The notes beneath the pieces are model-generated. The model worked only from the letters and a program-made list of their open reading frames with translations. It searched no databases and was not told the DNA's origin. Below, in pieces: positions 34,401 through 47,213 of a DNA stretch of 64,000 nt (its first letter is position 1; the number at the start of each line of letters is the position of its first letter). The stretch is taken from assembly GCF_051014685.1 (NCBI RefSeq), contig NW_027478923.1:186001-250000 (forward strand). Direction: 5' to 3'. The DNA comes from Ptiloglossa arizonensis. Its lineage: Eukaryota; Arthropoda; Insecta; Hymenoptera; Colletidae. The translations under genes and the position numbers were made by a program.

Positions 34401-36780
34401 GCGAAAAATTTGTGGTCTTCTCAACCAGTTCTTAGCTTCAAACTCCCATATCTCGCGAACGGATTGACCTAACCCAAAAATTCCTGTTGCATCTGAAAGT
34501 AGAAACTCGCCCGATTACAACGGTACGTGTATTTTCTCTCTAGGCCATTCTGGTTAAGCGTTTGGAGCAGCAGAAGTGCGAAAAATTTGTTCTCTTCTCA
34601 ACCAATCCTTAGTTTCAATTTCCCATATCTCGCGAACGGATTGAACAAACCCAAAAATTCCTATTGCATCTGAATGTAGAAACTCGCCCGATTACAACGG
34701 TATGTGTATTTTTTCCCTAGGCCATTCTGGTTAAGCGTTTGGAGCAGCAGAATTGCGAAAAATATGTTCTCTTCTCAACCATTTTTTAGCTTCAAACTCT
34801 CATATCTCGCGAACGGATGGGCCTAACCCTAAAATTCCTGTTGCATTTGAAAGTAGAAACTCGCCCGATTACAACGGTACGTGTATTTTTCCCCTAGGCC
34901 ATTCTGGTTAAGCGATTGGAGCAGCACAAGTGCGAAAAATTTGTTGCCTTGTCAACCATTTCTTAGCTTCAAAGTCCCTTATCTCACGAACGGATTGACC
35001 TAACCCAAAAATTCCTATTGTAACTGAAAGTAGAAACTCGTCCGATTACAACGGTATGGGTATTTTTTCCCTAGGCCATTCTGGTTAAGCGTTTGGAGCA
35101 GCAGAAGTGCGAAAAATTTGTTGTCTTCCCAACCATTTCTTAGCTTCAATGTCCCATATCTCGCGAACGGATTGAACTAACCCAAAAATTCCTATTGCAT
35201 CTGAATGTTGATACTCGCCCGATTACAACCGTATGTGTATTTTTTCCCTGGGCCATTCTGGTTAAGCGTTTGGAGCAGCAGAAGTGCGAAAAATTTGTGG
35301 TCTTCTCAACCAGTTCTTAGCTTCAAACTCCCATATCTCGCGAACGGATTGACCTAACCCAAAAATTCCTGATGCATCGGAAAGTAGAAACTCGCCCGAT
35401 TACAACGGTATGGGTATTTTTTCCCTAGGCCATTCTGGTTAAGCGTTTGGAGCAGCAGAAGTGCGAAAAATTTGTTGTCTTCTCAACCATTTCTTAGCTT
35501 CAATGTCCCATATCTCGCGAACGGATTGAACTAGCCCAAAAATTCCTATTGCATCTGAAAGTTGATACACGCCCTATTACAACCGTATGTGTATTTTTTC
35601 CCTGGGCCATCCTGGTTAAGCGTTTGGAGCAGCAGAAGTGCGAAAAATTTGTTGTCTTCTCAACCATTTCATAGCTTCAAACTCCCATATCTCGCGAACG
35701 GATTGACCTACCCCAAAAATTCCTGTTGCATCTGAAAGTAGAAACTCGCCCGATTACAACGGTATGTGTATTTTTTCCCTAGGCCATTCTGGTTAAGCGT
35801 TTGGAGCAGCAGAATTGCGAAAATTTTTTGCCTTCTCAACCATTTCTTGTCTTCAAACTCCCATATCTCGCAACGGATTGACCTAACCCAAAAATTCCTA
35901 TTGCATTTGAAAATAGAAACTCGCCCGATTACAACGGTGTGTGTATTTTTTCCCTAGGCCACTCTGGTTAAGCGTTTGGAGCAGCAGAATTGCGAATAAT
36001 TTGTTCTCTTCTCAACCATTTCTTAGCTTCAAACTCCCATATGTCGCGAACGAATTGACCTAACCCAAAAATTCCTATTGCATCTGAAAGTAGAAACTCG
36101 CCCGATTACAACCGTATGTGTATTTTTTCCCTAGGCCATTCTGGTTAAGCGTTTGGAGAAGCAGAAGTGCGAAAAATTTGTGGTCTTCTCAACCAGTTCT
36201 TAGCTTCAAACTCCCATATCTCGCGAACGGATTGACCTAACCCAAAAATTCCTGTTGCATCTGAAAGTAGAAACTCGCCCGATTACAACGGTATGGGTAT
36301 TTTTTCCCTAGGCCATTCTGGTTAAGCGTTTGGAGCAGCAGAAGTGCGAAAAATTTGTTGTCTTCTCAACCATTTCTTAGCTTCAATGTCCCATATCTCG
36401 CGAACGGATTGAACTAACCCAAAAATTCCTATTGCATCTGAAAGTTGATACTCGCCCGATTACAACCGTATGTGTATTTTTTCCCTGGGCCATTCTGGTT
36501 AAGCGTTTGGAGCAGCAGAAGTGCGAAAAATTTGTTGTCTTCTCAACCATTTCTTAGCTTCAATGTCCCATATCTCGCGGACGGATTGAACTAACCCAAA
36601 AATTCCTGTTGCATCTGAAAGTTGATACTCGCCCGATTACAACCGTATGTGTATTTTTTCCCTGGGCCATTCTGGTTAAGCGTTTGGAGCAGCAGAAGTG
36701 CGAAAAATTTGTGGTCTTCTCAACCAGTTCTTAGCTTCAAACTCCCATATCTCGCGAACGGATTGACCTAACCCAAAAAT
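31479..36780 (+). repeat. Large tandem duplication, copy 2 (30-mer, 5,302 bp)
   Basis: Order A B C D E/F G to R, A/B C D I to R. It holds the K L M N and A/B C strings that copy 1 has collapsed into hybrids. The E/F hybrid at 32187 is 176 bp through loss of one A (GCGAAAATTTGTGG), which explains the 4,596-bp offset just after it. A copy-2-only change is GAACTAGCCC near 35534. Confidence 0.93.
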
Positions 36781-37840
36781 TCCTGTTGCATCTGAAAGTA
36801 GAAACTCGCCCGATTACAACGGTATGTGTATTTTTTCCCTAGGCCATTCTGGTTAAGCGTTTGGAGCAGCAGAATTGCGAAAATTTTTTGCCTTCTCAAC
36901 CATTTCTTGTCTTCAAACTCCCATATCTCGCAACGGATTGACCTAACCCAAAAATTCCTATTGCATTTGAAAGTAGAAACTCGCCCGATTACAACGGTGT
37001 GTGTATTTTTTCCCTAGGCCACTCTGGTTAAGCGTTTGGAGCAGCAGAATTGCGAATAATTTGTTCTCTTCTCAACCATTTCTTAGCTTCAAACTCCCAT
37101 ATGTCGCGAACGAATTGACCTAACCCAAAAATTCCTATTGCATCTGAAAGTAGAAACTCGCCCGATTACAACCGTATGTGTATTTTTTCCCTAGGCCATT
37201 CTGGTTAAGCGTTTGGAGAAGCAGAAGTGCGAAAAATTTGTGGTCTTCTCAACCAGTTCTTAGCTTCAAACTCCCATATCTCGCGAACGGATTGACCTAA
37301 CCCAAAAATTCCTGTTGCATCTGAAAGTAGAAACTCGCCCGATTACAACGGTATGAGTATTTTTTCCCTAGGCCATTCTGGTTAAGCGTTTGGAGCAGCA
37401 GAAGTGCGAAAAATTTGTTGTCTTCTCAACCATTTCTTAGCTTCAATGTCCCATATCTCGCGAACGGATTGAACTAACCCAAAAATTCCTATTGCATCTG
37501 AAAGTTGATACTCGCCCGATTACAACCGTATGTGTATTTTTTCCCTGGGCCATTCTGGTTAAGCGTTTGGAGCAGCAGAAGTGCGAAAAATTTGTTGTCT
37601 TCTCAACCATTTCTTAGCTTCAATGTCCCATATCTCGCGGACGGATTGAACTAACCCAAAAATTCCTGTTGCATCTGAAAGTTGATACTCGCCCGATTAC
37701 AACCGTATGTGTATTTTTTCCCTGGGCCATTCTGGTTAAGCGTTTGGAGCAGCAGAAGTGCGAAAAATTTGTGGTCTTCTCAACCAGTTCTTAGCTTCAA
37801 ACTCCCATATCTCGCGAACGGATTGACCTAACCCAAAAAT
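36781..37840 (+). repeat. M to R hexamer (1,060 bp)
   Basis: M 36781, N 36956, O 37133, P 37310, Q 37487, R 37664. It repeats the preceding hexamer (35721-36780) at +1,060 bp. P has a private GTATGAGTA near 37354. Confidence 0.9.
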
Positions 37841-40318
37841 TCCTGTTGCATCTGAAAGTAGAAACTCGCCCGATTACAACGGTATGTGTATTTTTTCCCT
37901 AGGCCATTCTGGTTAAGCGTTTGGAGCAGCAGAATTGCGAAAATTTTGTTCTCTTCTCAACCATTTCTTAGCTTCAAACTCCCATATCTCGCGAACGGAT
38001 TGGCCTAACCCAAAAATTCCTATTGCATTTGAAAGTAGAAACTCGCCCGATTACAACGGTACGTGTATTTTCTCTCTAGGCCATTCTGGTTAAGCGTTTG
38101 GAGCAGCAGAAGTGCGAAAAATTTGTTCTCTTCTCAACCAATCCTTAGTTTCAATTTCCCATATCTCGCGAACGGATTGAACAAACCCAAAAATTCCTAT
38201 TGCATCTGAAAGTAGAAACTCGCCCGATTACAACGGTATGTGTATTTTTTCCCTAGGCCATTCTGGTTAAGCGTTTGGAGCAGCAGAATTGCGAAAAATA
38301 TGTTCTCTTCTCAACCATTTTTTAGCTTCAAACTCTCATATCTCGCGAACGGATGGGCCTAACCCTAAAATTCCTATTGCATTTGAAAGTAGAAACTCGC
38401 CCGATTACAACGGTACGTGTATTTTTCCCCTAGGCCATTCTGGTTAAGCGATTGGAGCAGCACAAGTGCGAAAAATTTGTTGCCTTGTCAACCATTTCTT
38501 AGCTTCAAAGTCCCTTATCTCACGAACGGATTGACCTAACCCAAAAATTCCTATTGTAACTGAAAGTAGAAACTCGTCCGATTACAACGGTATGGGTATT
38601 TTTTCCCTAGGCCATTCTGGTTAAGCGTTTGGAGCAGCAGAAGTGCGAAAAATTTGTTGTCTTCTCAACCATTTCTTAGCTTCAATGTCCCATATCTCGC
38701 GAACGGATTGAACTAACCCAAAAATTCCTATTGCATCTGAAAGTTGATACTCGCCCGATTACAACCGTATGTGTATTTTTTCCCTGGGCCATTCTGGTTA
38801 AGCGTTTGGAGCAGCAGAAGTGCGAAAAATTTGTTGTCTTCTCAACCATTTCTTAGCTTCAATGTCCCATATCTCGCGGACGGATTGAACTAACCCAAAA
38901 ATTCCTGTTGCATCTGAAAGTTGATACTCGCCCGATTACAACCGTATGTGTATTTTTTCCCTGGGCCATTCTGGTTAAGCGTTTGGAGCAGCAGAAGTGC
39001 GAAAAATTTGTGGTCTTCTCAACCAGTTCTTAGCTTCAAACTCCCATATCTCGCGAACGGATTGACCTAACCCAAAAATTCCTGTTGCATCTGAAAGTAG
39101 AAACTCGCCCGATTACAACGGTATGTGTATTTTTTCCCTAGGCCATTCTGGTTAAGCGTTTGGAGCAGCAGAATTGCGAAAATTTTGTTCTCTTCTCAAC
39201 CATTTCTTAGCTTCAAACTCCCATATCTCGCGAACGGATTGGCCTAACCCAAAAATTCCTATTGCATTTGAAAGTAGAAACTCGCCCGATTACAACGGTA
39301 CGTGTATTTTCTCTCTAGGCCATTCTGGTTAAGCGTTTGGAGCAGCAGAAGTGCGAAAAATTTGTTCTCTTCTCAACCAATCCTTAGTTTCAATTTCCCA
39401 TATCTCGCGAACGGATTGAACAAACCCAAAAATTCCTATTGCATCTGAAAGTAGAAACTCGCCCGATTACAACGGTATGTGTATTTTTTCCCTAGGCCAT
39501 TCTGGTTAAGCGTTTGGAGCAGCAGAATTGCGAAAAATATGTTCTCTTCTCAACCATTTTTTAGCTTCAAACTCTCATATCTCGCGAACGGATGGGCCTA
39601 ACCCTAAAATTCCTATTGCATTTGAAAGTAGAAACTCGCCCGATTACAACGGTACGTGTATTTTTCCCCTAGGCCATTCTGGTTAAGCGATTGGAGCAGC
39701 ACAAGTGCGAAAAATTTGTTGCCTTGTCAACCATTTCTTAGCTTCAAAGTCCCTTATCTCACGAACGGATTGACCTAACCCAAAAATTCCTATTGTAACT
39801 GAAAGTAGAAACTCGTCCGATTACAACGGTATGGGTATTTTTTCCCTAGGCCATTCTGGTTAAGCGTTTGGAGCAGCAGAAGTGCGAAAAATTTGTTGTC
39901 TTCTCAACCATTTCTTAGCTTCAATGTCCCATATCTCGCGAACGGATTGAACTAACCCAAAAATTCCTATTGCATCTGAAAGTTGATACTCGCCCGATTA
40001 CAACCGTATGTGTATTTTTTCCCTGGGCCATTCTGGTTAAGCGTTTGGAGCAGCAGAAGTGCGAAAAATTTGTGGTCTTCTCAACCAGTTCTTAGCTTCA
40101 AACTCCCATATCTCGCGAACGGATTGACCTAACCCAAAAATTCCTGTTGCATCGGAAAGTAGAAACTCGCCCGATTACAACGGTATGGGTATTTTTTCCC
40201 TAGGCCATTCTGGTTAAGCGTTTGGAGCAGCAGAAGTGCGAAAAATTTGTTGTCTTCTCAACCATTTCTTAGCTTCAATGTCCCATATCTCGCGAACGGA
40301 TTGAACTAACCCAAAAAT
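37841..40318 (+). repeat. 7-mer tandem duplication A B C D E Q R
   Basis: A B C D E Q R (37841-39079, 1,239 bp = 7 x 177) is followed by A B C D E F K (39080-40318). The E to Q junction skips eleven types. F 39965 is followed directly by K 40142, skipping G to J. Confidence 0.88.
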
Positions 40319-40493
40319 TCCTATTGCATCTGAAAGTTGATACTCGCCCTATTACAACCGTATGTGTATTTTTTCCCTGGGCCATCCTGGTTAAGCGTTT
40401 GGAGCAGCAGAAGTGCGAAAATTTTTTGCCTTCTCAACCATTTCTTGTCTTCAAACTCCCATATCTCGCAACGGATTGACCTAACCCAAAAAT
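40319..40493 (+). repeat. Hybrid monomer L/M (175 bp)
   Basis: L start (CGCCCTATTAC, GGGCCATCCTGG, AAGTGCG) with M end (AATTTTTTGCC, CTTGTCTTC, CGCAACGG). Because L has CCTGGG rather than CCTAGG, the usual TAG is lost and the open frame is slightly longer here. Confidence 0.87.
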
Positions 40494-42970
40494 TCCTATT
40501 GCATTTGAAAGTAGAAACTCGCCCGATTACAACGGTGTGTGTATTTTTTCCCTAGGCCACTCTGGTTAAGCGTTTGGAGCAGCAGAATTGCGAATAATTT
40601 GTTCTCTTCTCAGCCATTTCTTAGCTTCAAACTCCCATATGTCGCGAACGAATTGACCTAACCCAAAAATTCCTATTGCATCTGAAAGTAGAAACTCGCC
40701 CGATTACAACCGTATGTGTATTTTTTCCCTAGGCCATTCTGGTTAAGCGTTTGGAGAAGCAGAAGTGCGAAAAATTTGTGGTCTTCTCAACCAGTTCTTA
40801 GCTTCAAACTCCCATATCTCGCGAACGGATTGACCTAACCCAAAAATTCCTGTTGCATCTGAAAGTAGAAACTCGCCCGATTACAACGGTATGGGTTTTT
40901 TTTTCCCTAGGCCATTCTGGTTAAGCGTTTGGAGCAGCAGAAGTGCGAAAAATTTGTTGTCTTCTCAACCATTTCTTAGCTTCAATGTCCCATATATCGC
41001 GAACGGATTGAACTAACCCAAAAATTCCTATTGCATCTGAAAGTTGATACTCGCCCGATTACAACCGTATGTGTATTTTTTCCCTGGGCCATTCTGGTTA
41101 AGCGTTTGGAGCAGCAGAAGTGCGAAAAATTTGTTGTCTTCTCAACCATTTCTTAGCTTCAATGTCCCATATCTCGCGGACGGATTGAACTAACCCAAAA
41201 ATTCCTGTTGCATCTGAAAGTTGATACTCGCCCGATTACAACCGTATGTGTATTTTTTCCCTGGGCCATTCTGGTTAAGCGTTTGGAGCAGCAGAAGTGC
41301 GAAAAATTTGTGGTCTTCTCAACCAGTTCTTAGCTTCAAACTCCCATATCTCGCGAACGGATTGACCTAACCCAAAAATTCCTGTTGCATCTGAAAGTAG
41401 AAACTCGCCCGATTACAACGGTATGGGTATTTTTTCCCTAGGCCATTCTGGTTAAGCGTTTGGAGCAGCAGAAGTGCGAAAAATTTGTTGTCTTCTCAAC
41501 CATTTCTTAGCTTCAATGTCCCATATCTCGCGAACGGATTGAACTAACCCAAAAATTCCTATTGCATCTGAAAGTTGATACTCGCCCGATTACAACCGTA
41601 TGTGTATTTTTTCCCTGGGCCATTCTGGTTAAGCGTTTGGAGCAGCAGAAGTGCGAAAAATTTGTTGTCTTCTCAACCATTTCTTAGCTTCAATGTCCCA
41701 TATCTCGCGGACGGATTGAACTAACCCAAAAATTCCTGTTGCATCTGAAATTTGATACTCGCCCGATTACAACCGTATGTGTATTTTTTCCCTGGGCCAT
41801 TCTGGTTAAGCGTTTGGAGCAGCAGAAGTGCGAAAAATTTGTGGTCTTCTCAACCAGTTCTTAGCTTCAAACTCCCATATCTCGCGAACGGATTGACCTA
41901 ACCCAAAAATTCCTGTTGCATCTGAAAGTAGAAACTCGCCCGATTACAACGGTATGTGTATTTTTTCCCTAGGCCATTCTGGTTAAGCGTTTGGAGCAGC
42001 AGAATTGCGAAAATTTTTTGCCTTCTCAACCATTTCTTGTCTTCAAACTCCCATATCTCGCAACGGATTGACCTAACCCAAAAATTCCTATTGCATTTGA
42101 AAGTAGAAACTCGCCCGATTACAACGGTGTGTCTATTTTTTCCCTAGGCCACTCTGGTTAAGCGTTTGGAGCAGCAGAATTGCGAATAATTTGTTCTCTT
42201 CTCAACCATTTCTTAGCTTCAAACTCCCATATGTCGCGAACGAATTGACCTAACCCAAAAATTCCTATTGCATCTGTAAGTAGAAACTCGCCCGATTACA
42301 ACCGTATGTGTATTTTTTCCCTAGGCCATTCTGGTTAAGCGTTTGGAGAAGCAGAAGTGCGAAAAATTTGTGGTCTTCTCAACCAGTTCTTAGCTTCAAA
42401 CTCCCATATCTCGCGAACGGATTGACCTAACCCAAAAATTCCTGTTGCATCTGAAAGTAGAAACTCGCCCGATTACAACGGTATGGGTATTTTTTCCCTA
42501 GGCCATTCTGGTTAAGCTTTTGGAGCACCAGAAGTGCGAAAAATTTGTTGTCTTCTCAACCATTTCTTAGCTTCAATGTCCCATATCTCGCGAACGGATT
42601 GAACTAACCCAAAAATTCCTATTGCATCTGAAAGTTGATACTCGCCCGATTACAACCGTATGTGTATTTTTTCCCTGGGCCATTCTGGTTAAGCGTTTGG
42701 AGCAGCAGAAGTGCGAAAAATTTGTTGTCTTCTCAACCATTTCTTAGCTTCAATGTCCCATATCTCGCGGACGGATTGAACTAACCCAAAAATTCCTGTT
42801 GCATCTGAAAGTTGATACTCGCCCGATTACAACCGTATGTGTATTTTTTCCCTGGGCCATTCTGGTTAAGCGTTTGGAGCAGCAGAAGTGCGAAAAATTT
42901 GTGGTCTTCTCAACCAGTTCTTAGCTTCAAACTCCCATATCTCGCGAACGGATTGACCTAACCCAAAAAT
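40319..42970 (+). repeat. L/M hybrid, then P Q R trimer duplication and M to R
   Basis: Order L/M 40319, N 40494, O 40671, P 40848, Q, R, P 41380, Q, R, M 41911 to R 42794. The trimer P Q R is doubled with a 532-bp step, one more than 3 x 177 because the first P has a lengthened T-tract near 40898. The M to R hexamer at 41911-42970 follows. Confidence 0.88.
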
Positions 42971-45620
42971 TCCTGTTGCATCTGAAAGTAGAAACTCGCC
43001 CGATTACAACGGTATGTGTATTTTTTCCCTAGGCCATTCTGGTTAAGCGTTTGGAGCAGCAGAATTGCGAAAATTTTGTTCTCTTCTCAACCATTTCTTA
43101 GCTTCAAACTCCCATATCTCGCGAACGGATTGGCCTAACCCAAAAATTCCTATTGCATTTGAAAGTAGAAACTCGCCCGATTACAACGGTACGTGTATTT
43201 TCTCTCTAGGCCATTCTGGTTAAGCGTTTGGAGCAGCAGAAGTGCGAAAAATTTGTTCTCTTCTCAACCAATCCTTAGTTTCAATTTCCCATATCTCGCG
43301 AACGGATTGAACAAACCCAAAAATTCCTATTGCATCTGAAAGTAGAAACTCGCCCGATTACAACGGTATGTGTATTTTTTCCCTAGGCCATTCTGGTTAA
43401 GCGTTTGGAGCAGCAGAATTGCGAAAAATATGTTCTCTTCTCAACCATTTTTTAGCTTCAAACTCTCATATCTCGCGAACGGATGGGCCTAACCCTAAAA
43501 TTCCTATTGCATTTGAAAGTAGAAACTCGCCCGATTACAACGGTACGTGTATTTTTCCCCTAGGCCATTCTGGTTAAGCGATTGGAGCAGCACAAGTGCG
43601 AAAAATTTGTTGCCTTGTCAACCATTTCTTAGCTTCAAAGTCCCTTATCTCACGAACGGATTGACCTAACCCAAAAATTCCTATTGTAACTGAAAGTAGA
43701 AACTCGTCCGATTACAACGGTATGGGTATTTTTTCCCTAGGCCATTCTGGTTAAGCGTTTGGAGCAGCAGAAGTGCGAAAAATTTGTTGTCTTCTCAACC
43801 ATTTCTTAGCTTCAATGTCCCATATCTCGCGAACGGATTGAACTAACCCAAAAATTCCTATTGCATCTGAAAGTTGATACTCGCCCGATTACAACCGTAT
43901 GTGTATTTTTTCCCTGGGCCATTCTGGTTAAGCGTTTGGAGCAGCAGAAGTGCGAAAAATTTGTGGTCTTCTCAACCAGTTCTTAGCTTCAAACTCCCAT
44001 ATCTCGCGAACGGATTGACCTAACCCAAAAATTCCTGTTGCATCTGAAAGTAGAAACTCGCCCGATTACAACGGTATGTGTATTTTTTCGCTAGGCCATT
44101 CTGGTTAAGCGTATGGAGCAGCAGAATTGCGAAAATTTTTTGCCTTCTCAACCATTTCTTGTCTTCAAACTCCCATATCTCGCAACGGATGACCTAACCC
44201 AAAAATTCCTATTGCAATTGAAAGTAGAAACTCGCCCGATTACAACGGTGTGTGTATTTTTTCCCTAGGCCACTCTGGTTAAGCGTTTGGAGCAGCAGAA
44301 TTGCGAATAATTTGTTCTCTTCTCAACCATTTCTTAGCTTCAAACTCCCATATGTCGCGAACGGATTGACCTAACCCAAAAATTCCTATTGTAACTGAAA
44401 GTAGAAACTCGTCCGATTACAACGGTATGGGTATTTTTTCCCTAGGCCATCCTGGTTAAGCGTTTGGAGCAGCAGAAGTGCGAAAAATTTGTTGTCTTCT
44501 CAACCATTTCATAGCTTCAAACTCCCATATCTCGCGAACGGATTGACCTACCCCAAAAATTCCTGTTGCATCTGAAAGTAGAAACTCGCCCGATTACAAC
44601 GGTATGTGTATTTTTTCCCTAGGCCATTCTGGTTAAGCGTTTGGAGCAGCAGTATTGCGAAAATTTTTTGCCTTCTCAACCATTTCTTGTCTTCAAACTC
44701 CCATATCTCGCAACGGATTGACCTAACCCAAAAATTCCTATTGCATTTGAAAGTAGAAACTCGCCCGATTACAACGGTGTGTGTATTTTTTCCCTAGGCC
44801 ACTCTGGTTAAGCGTTTGGAGCAGCAGAATTGCGAATAATTTGTTCTCTTCTCAACCATTTCTTAGCTTCAAACTCCCATATGTCGCGAACGGATTGACC
44901 TAACCCAAAAATTCCTATTGCATCTGAAAGTAGAAACTCGCCCGATTACAACCGTATGTGTATTTTTTCCCTAGGCTATTCTGGTTAAGCGTTTGGAGAA
45001 GCAGAAGTGCGAAAAATTTGTGGTCTTCTCAACCAGTTCTTAGCTTCAAACTCCCATATCTCGCGAACGGATTGACCTAACCCAAAAATTCCTGTTGCAT
45101 CTGAAAGTAGAAACTCGCCCGATTACAACGGTATGGGTATTTTTTCCCTAGGCCATTCTGGTTAAGCGTTTGGAGCAGCAGAAGTGCGAAAAATTTGTTG
45201 TCTTCTCAACCATTTCTTAGCTTCAATGTCCCATATCTCGCGAACGGATTGAACTAACCCAAAAATTCCTATTGCATCTGAAAGTTGATACTCGCCCGAT
45301 TACAACCGTATGTGTATTTTTTCCCTGGGCCATTCTGGTTAAGCGTTTGGAGCAGCAGAAGTGCGAAAAATTTGTTGTCTTCTCAACCATTTCTTAGCTT
45401 CAATGTCCCATATCTCGCGGACGGATTGAACTAACCCAAAAATTCCTGTTGCATCTGAAAGTTGATACTCGCCCGATTACAACCGTATGTGTATTTTTTC
45501 CCTGGGCCATTCTGGTTAAGCGTTTGGAGCAGCAGAAGTGCGAAAAATTTGTGGTCTTCTCAACCAGTTCTTAGCTTCAAACTCCCATATCTCGCGAACG
45601 GATTGACCTAACCCAAAAAT
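42971..45620 (+). repeat. 15-monomer HOR: A to H, I/L, M to R
   Basis: Starts: A 42971, B 43148, C 43325, D 43502, E 43679, F 43856, G 44033, H 44207, I/L 44384, M 44561, N 44736, O 44913, P 45090, Q 45267, R 45444. It equals the reference HOR with J and K removed and I joined to L. The join lies between CCTAGGCC and ATCCTGG near 44447. Confidence 0.9.
44384..44560 (+). repeat. Hybrid monomer I/L
   Basis: I or E start (TTGTAACTG, CTCGTCCG, GTATGGG) with L end (CCATCCTGG, CATTTCATAG, CCTACCCC). J and K are missing. Confidence 0.87.
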
Positions 45621-47036
45621 TCCTGTTGCATCTGAAAGTAGAAACTCGCCCGATTACAACGGTACGTGTATTTTCTCTCTAGGCCATTCTGGTTAAGCGT
45701 TTGGAGCAGCAGAAGTGCGAAAAATTTGTTCTCTTCTCAACCAATCCTTAGTTTCAATTTCCCATATCTCGCGAACGGATTGAACAAACCCAAAAATTCC
45801 TATTGCATCTGAAAGTAGAAACTCGCCCGATTACAACGGTATGTGTATTTTTTCCCTAGGCCATTCTGGTTAAGCGTTTGGAGCAGCAGAATTGCGAAAA
45901 ATATGTTCTCTTCTCAACCATTTTTTAGCTTCAAACTCTCATATCTCGCGAACGGATGGGCCTAACCCTAAAATTCCTGTTGCATTTGAAAGTAGAAACT
46001 CGCCCGATTACAACGGTACGTGTATTTTTCCCCTAGGCCATTCTGGTTAAGCGATTGGAGCAGCACAAGTGCGAAAAATTTGTTGCCTTGTCAACCATTT
46101 CTTAGCTTCAAAGTCCCTTATCTCACGAACGGATTGACCTAACCCAAAAATTCCTATTGTAACTGAAAGTAGAAACTCGTCCGATTACAACGGTATGGGT
46201 ATTTTTTCCCTAGGCCATTCTGGTTAAGCGTTTGGAGCAGCAGAAGTGCGAAAAATTTGTTGTCTTCTCAACCATTTCTTAGCTTCAATGTCCCATATCT
46301 CGCGAACGGATTGAACTAACCCAAAAATTCCTATTGCATCTGAAAGTTGATACTCGCCCGATTACAACCGTATGTGTATTTTTTCCCTGGGCCATTCTGG
46401 TTAAGCGTTTGGAGCAGCAGAAGTGCGAAAAATTTGTTGTCTTCTCAACCATTTCTTAGCTTCAATGTCCCATATCTCGCGGACGGATTGAACTAACCCA
46501 AAAATTCCTGTTGCATCTGAAAGTTGATACTCGCCCGATTACAACCGTATGTGTATTTTTTCCCTGGGCCATTCTGGTTAAGCGTTTGGAGCAGCAGAAG
46601 TGCGAAAAATTTGTGGTCTTCTCAACCAGTTCTTAGCTTCAAACTCCCATATCTCGCGAACGGATTGACCTAACCCAAAAATTCCTGTTGCATCTGAAAG
46701 TAGAAACTCGCCCGATTACAACGGTACGTGTATTTTCTCTCTAGGCCATTCTGGTTAAGCGTTTGGAGCAGCAGAAGTGCGAAAAATTTGTTCTCTTCTC
46801 AACCAATCCTTAGTTTCAATTTCCCATATCTCGCGAACGGATTGAACAAACCCAAAAATTCCTATTGCATCTGAAAGTAGAAACTCGCCCGATTACAACG
46901 GTATGTGTATTTTTTCCCTAGGCCATTCTGGTTAAGCGTTTGGAGCAGCAGAATTGCGAAAAATATGTTCTCTTCTCAACCATTTTTTAGCTTCAAACTC
47001 TCATATCTCGCGAACGGATGGGCCTAACCCTAAAAT

Positions 47037-47213
47037 TCCTGTTGCATTTGAAAGTAGAAACTCGCCCGATTACAACCGTATGTGTATTTTTTCCCTAGGC
47101 CATTCTGGTTAAGCGTTTGGAGAAGCAGAAGTGCGAAAAATTTGTGGTCTTCTCAACCAGTTCTTAGCTTCAAAGTCCCTTATCTCACGAACGGATTGAC
47201 CTAACCCAAAAAT
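47037..47213 (+). repeat. Three-part hybrid monomer D/O/D
   Basis: GCATTTG start as in D, then O marks (CCGTATG, GGAGAAGCAG, TTGTGGTC, CCAGTTCTT), then a D end (CAAAGTCCCTTATCTCACG). A D monomer whose middle was replaced by O fits a conversion tract of at least about 85 bp. Confidence 0.85.
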
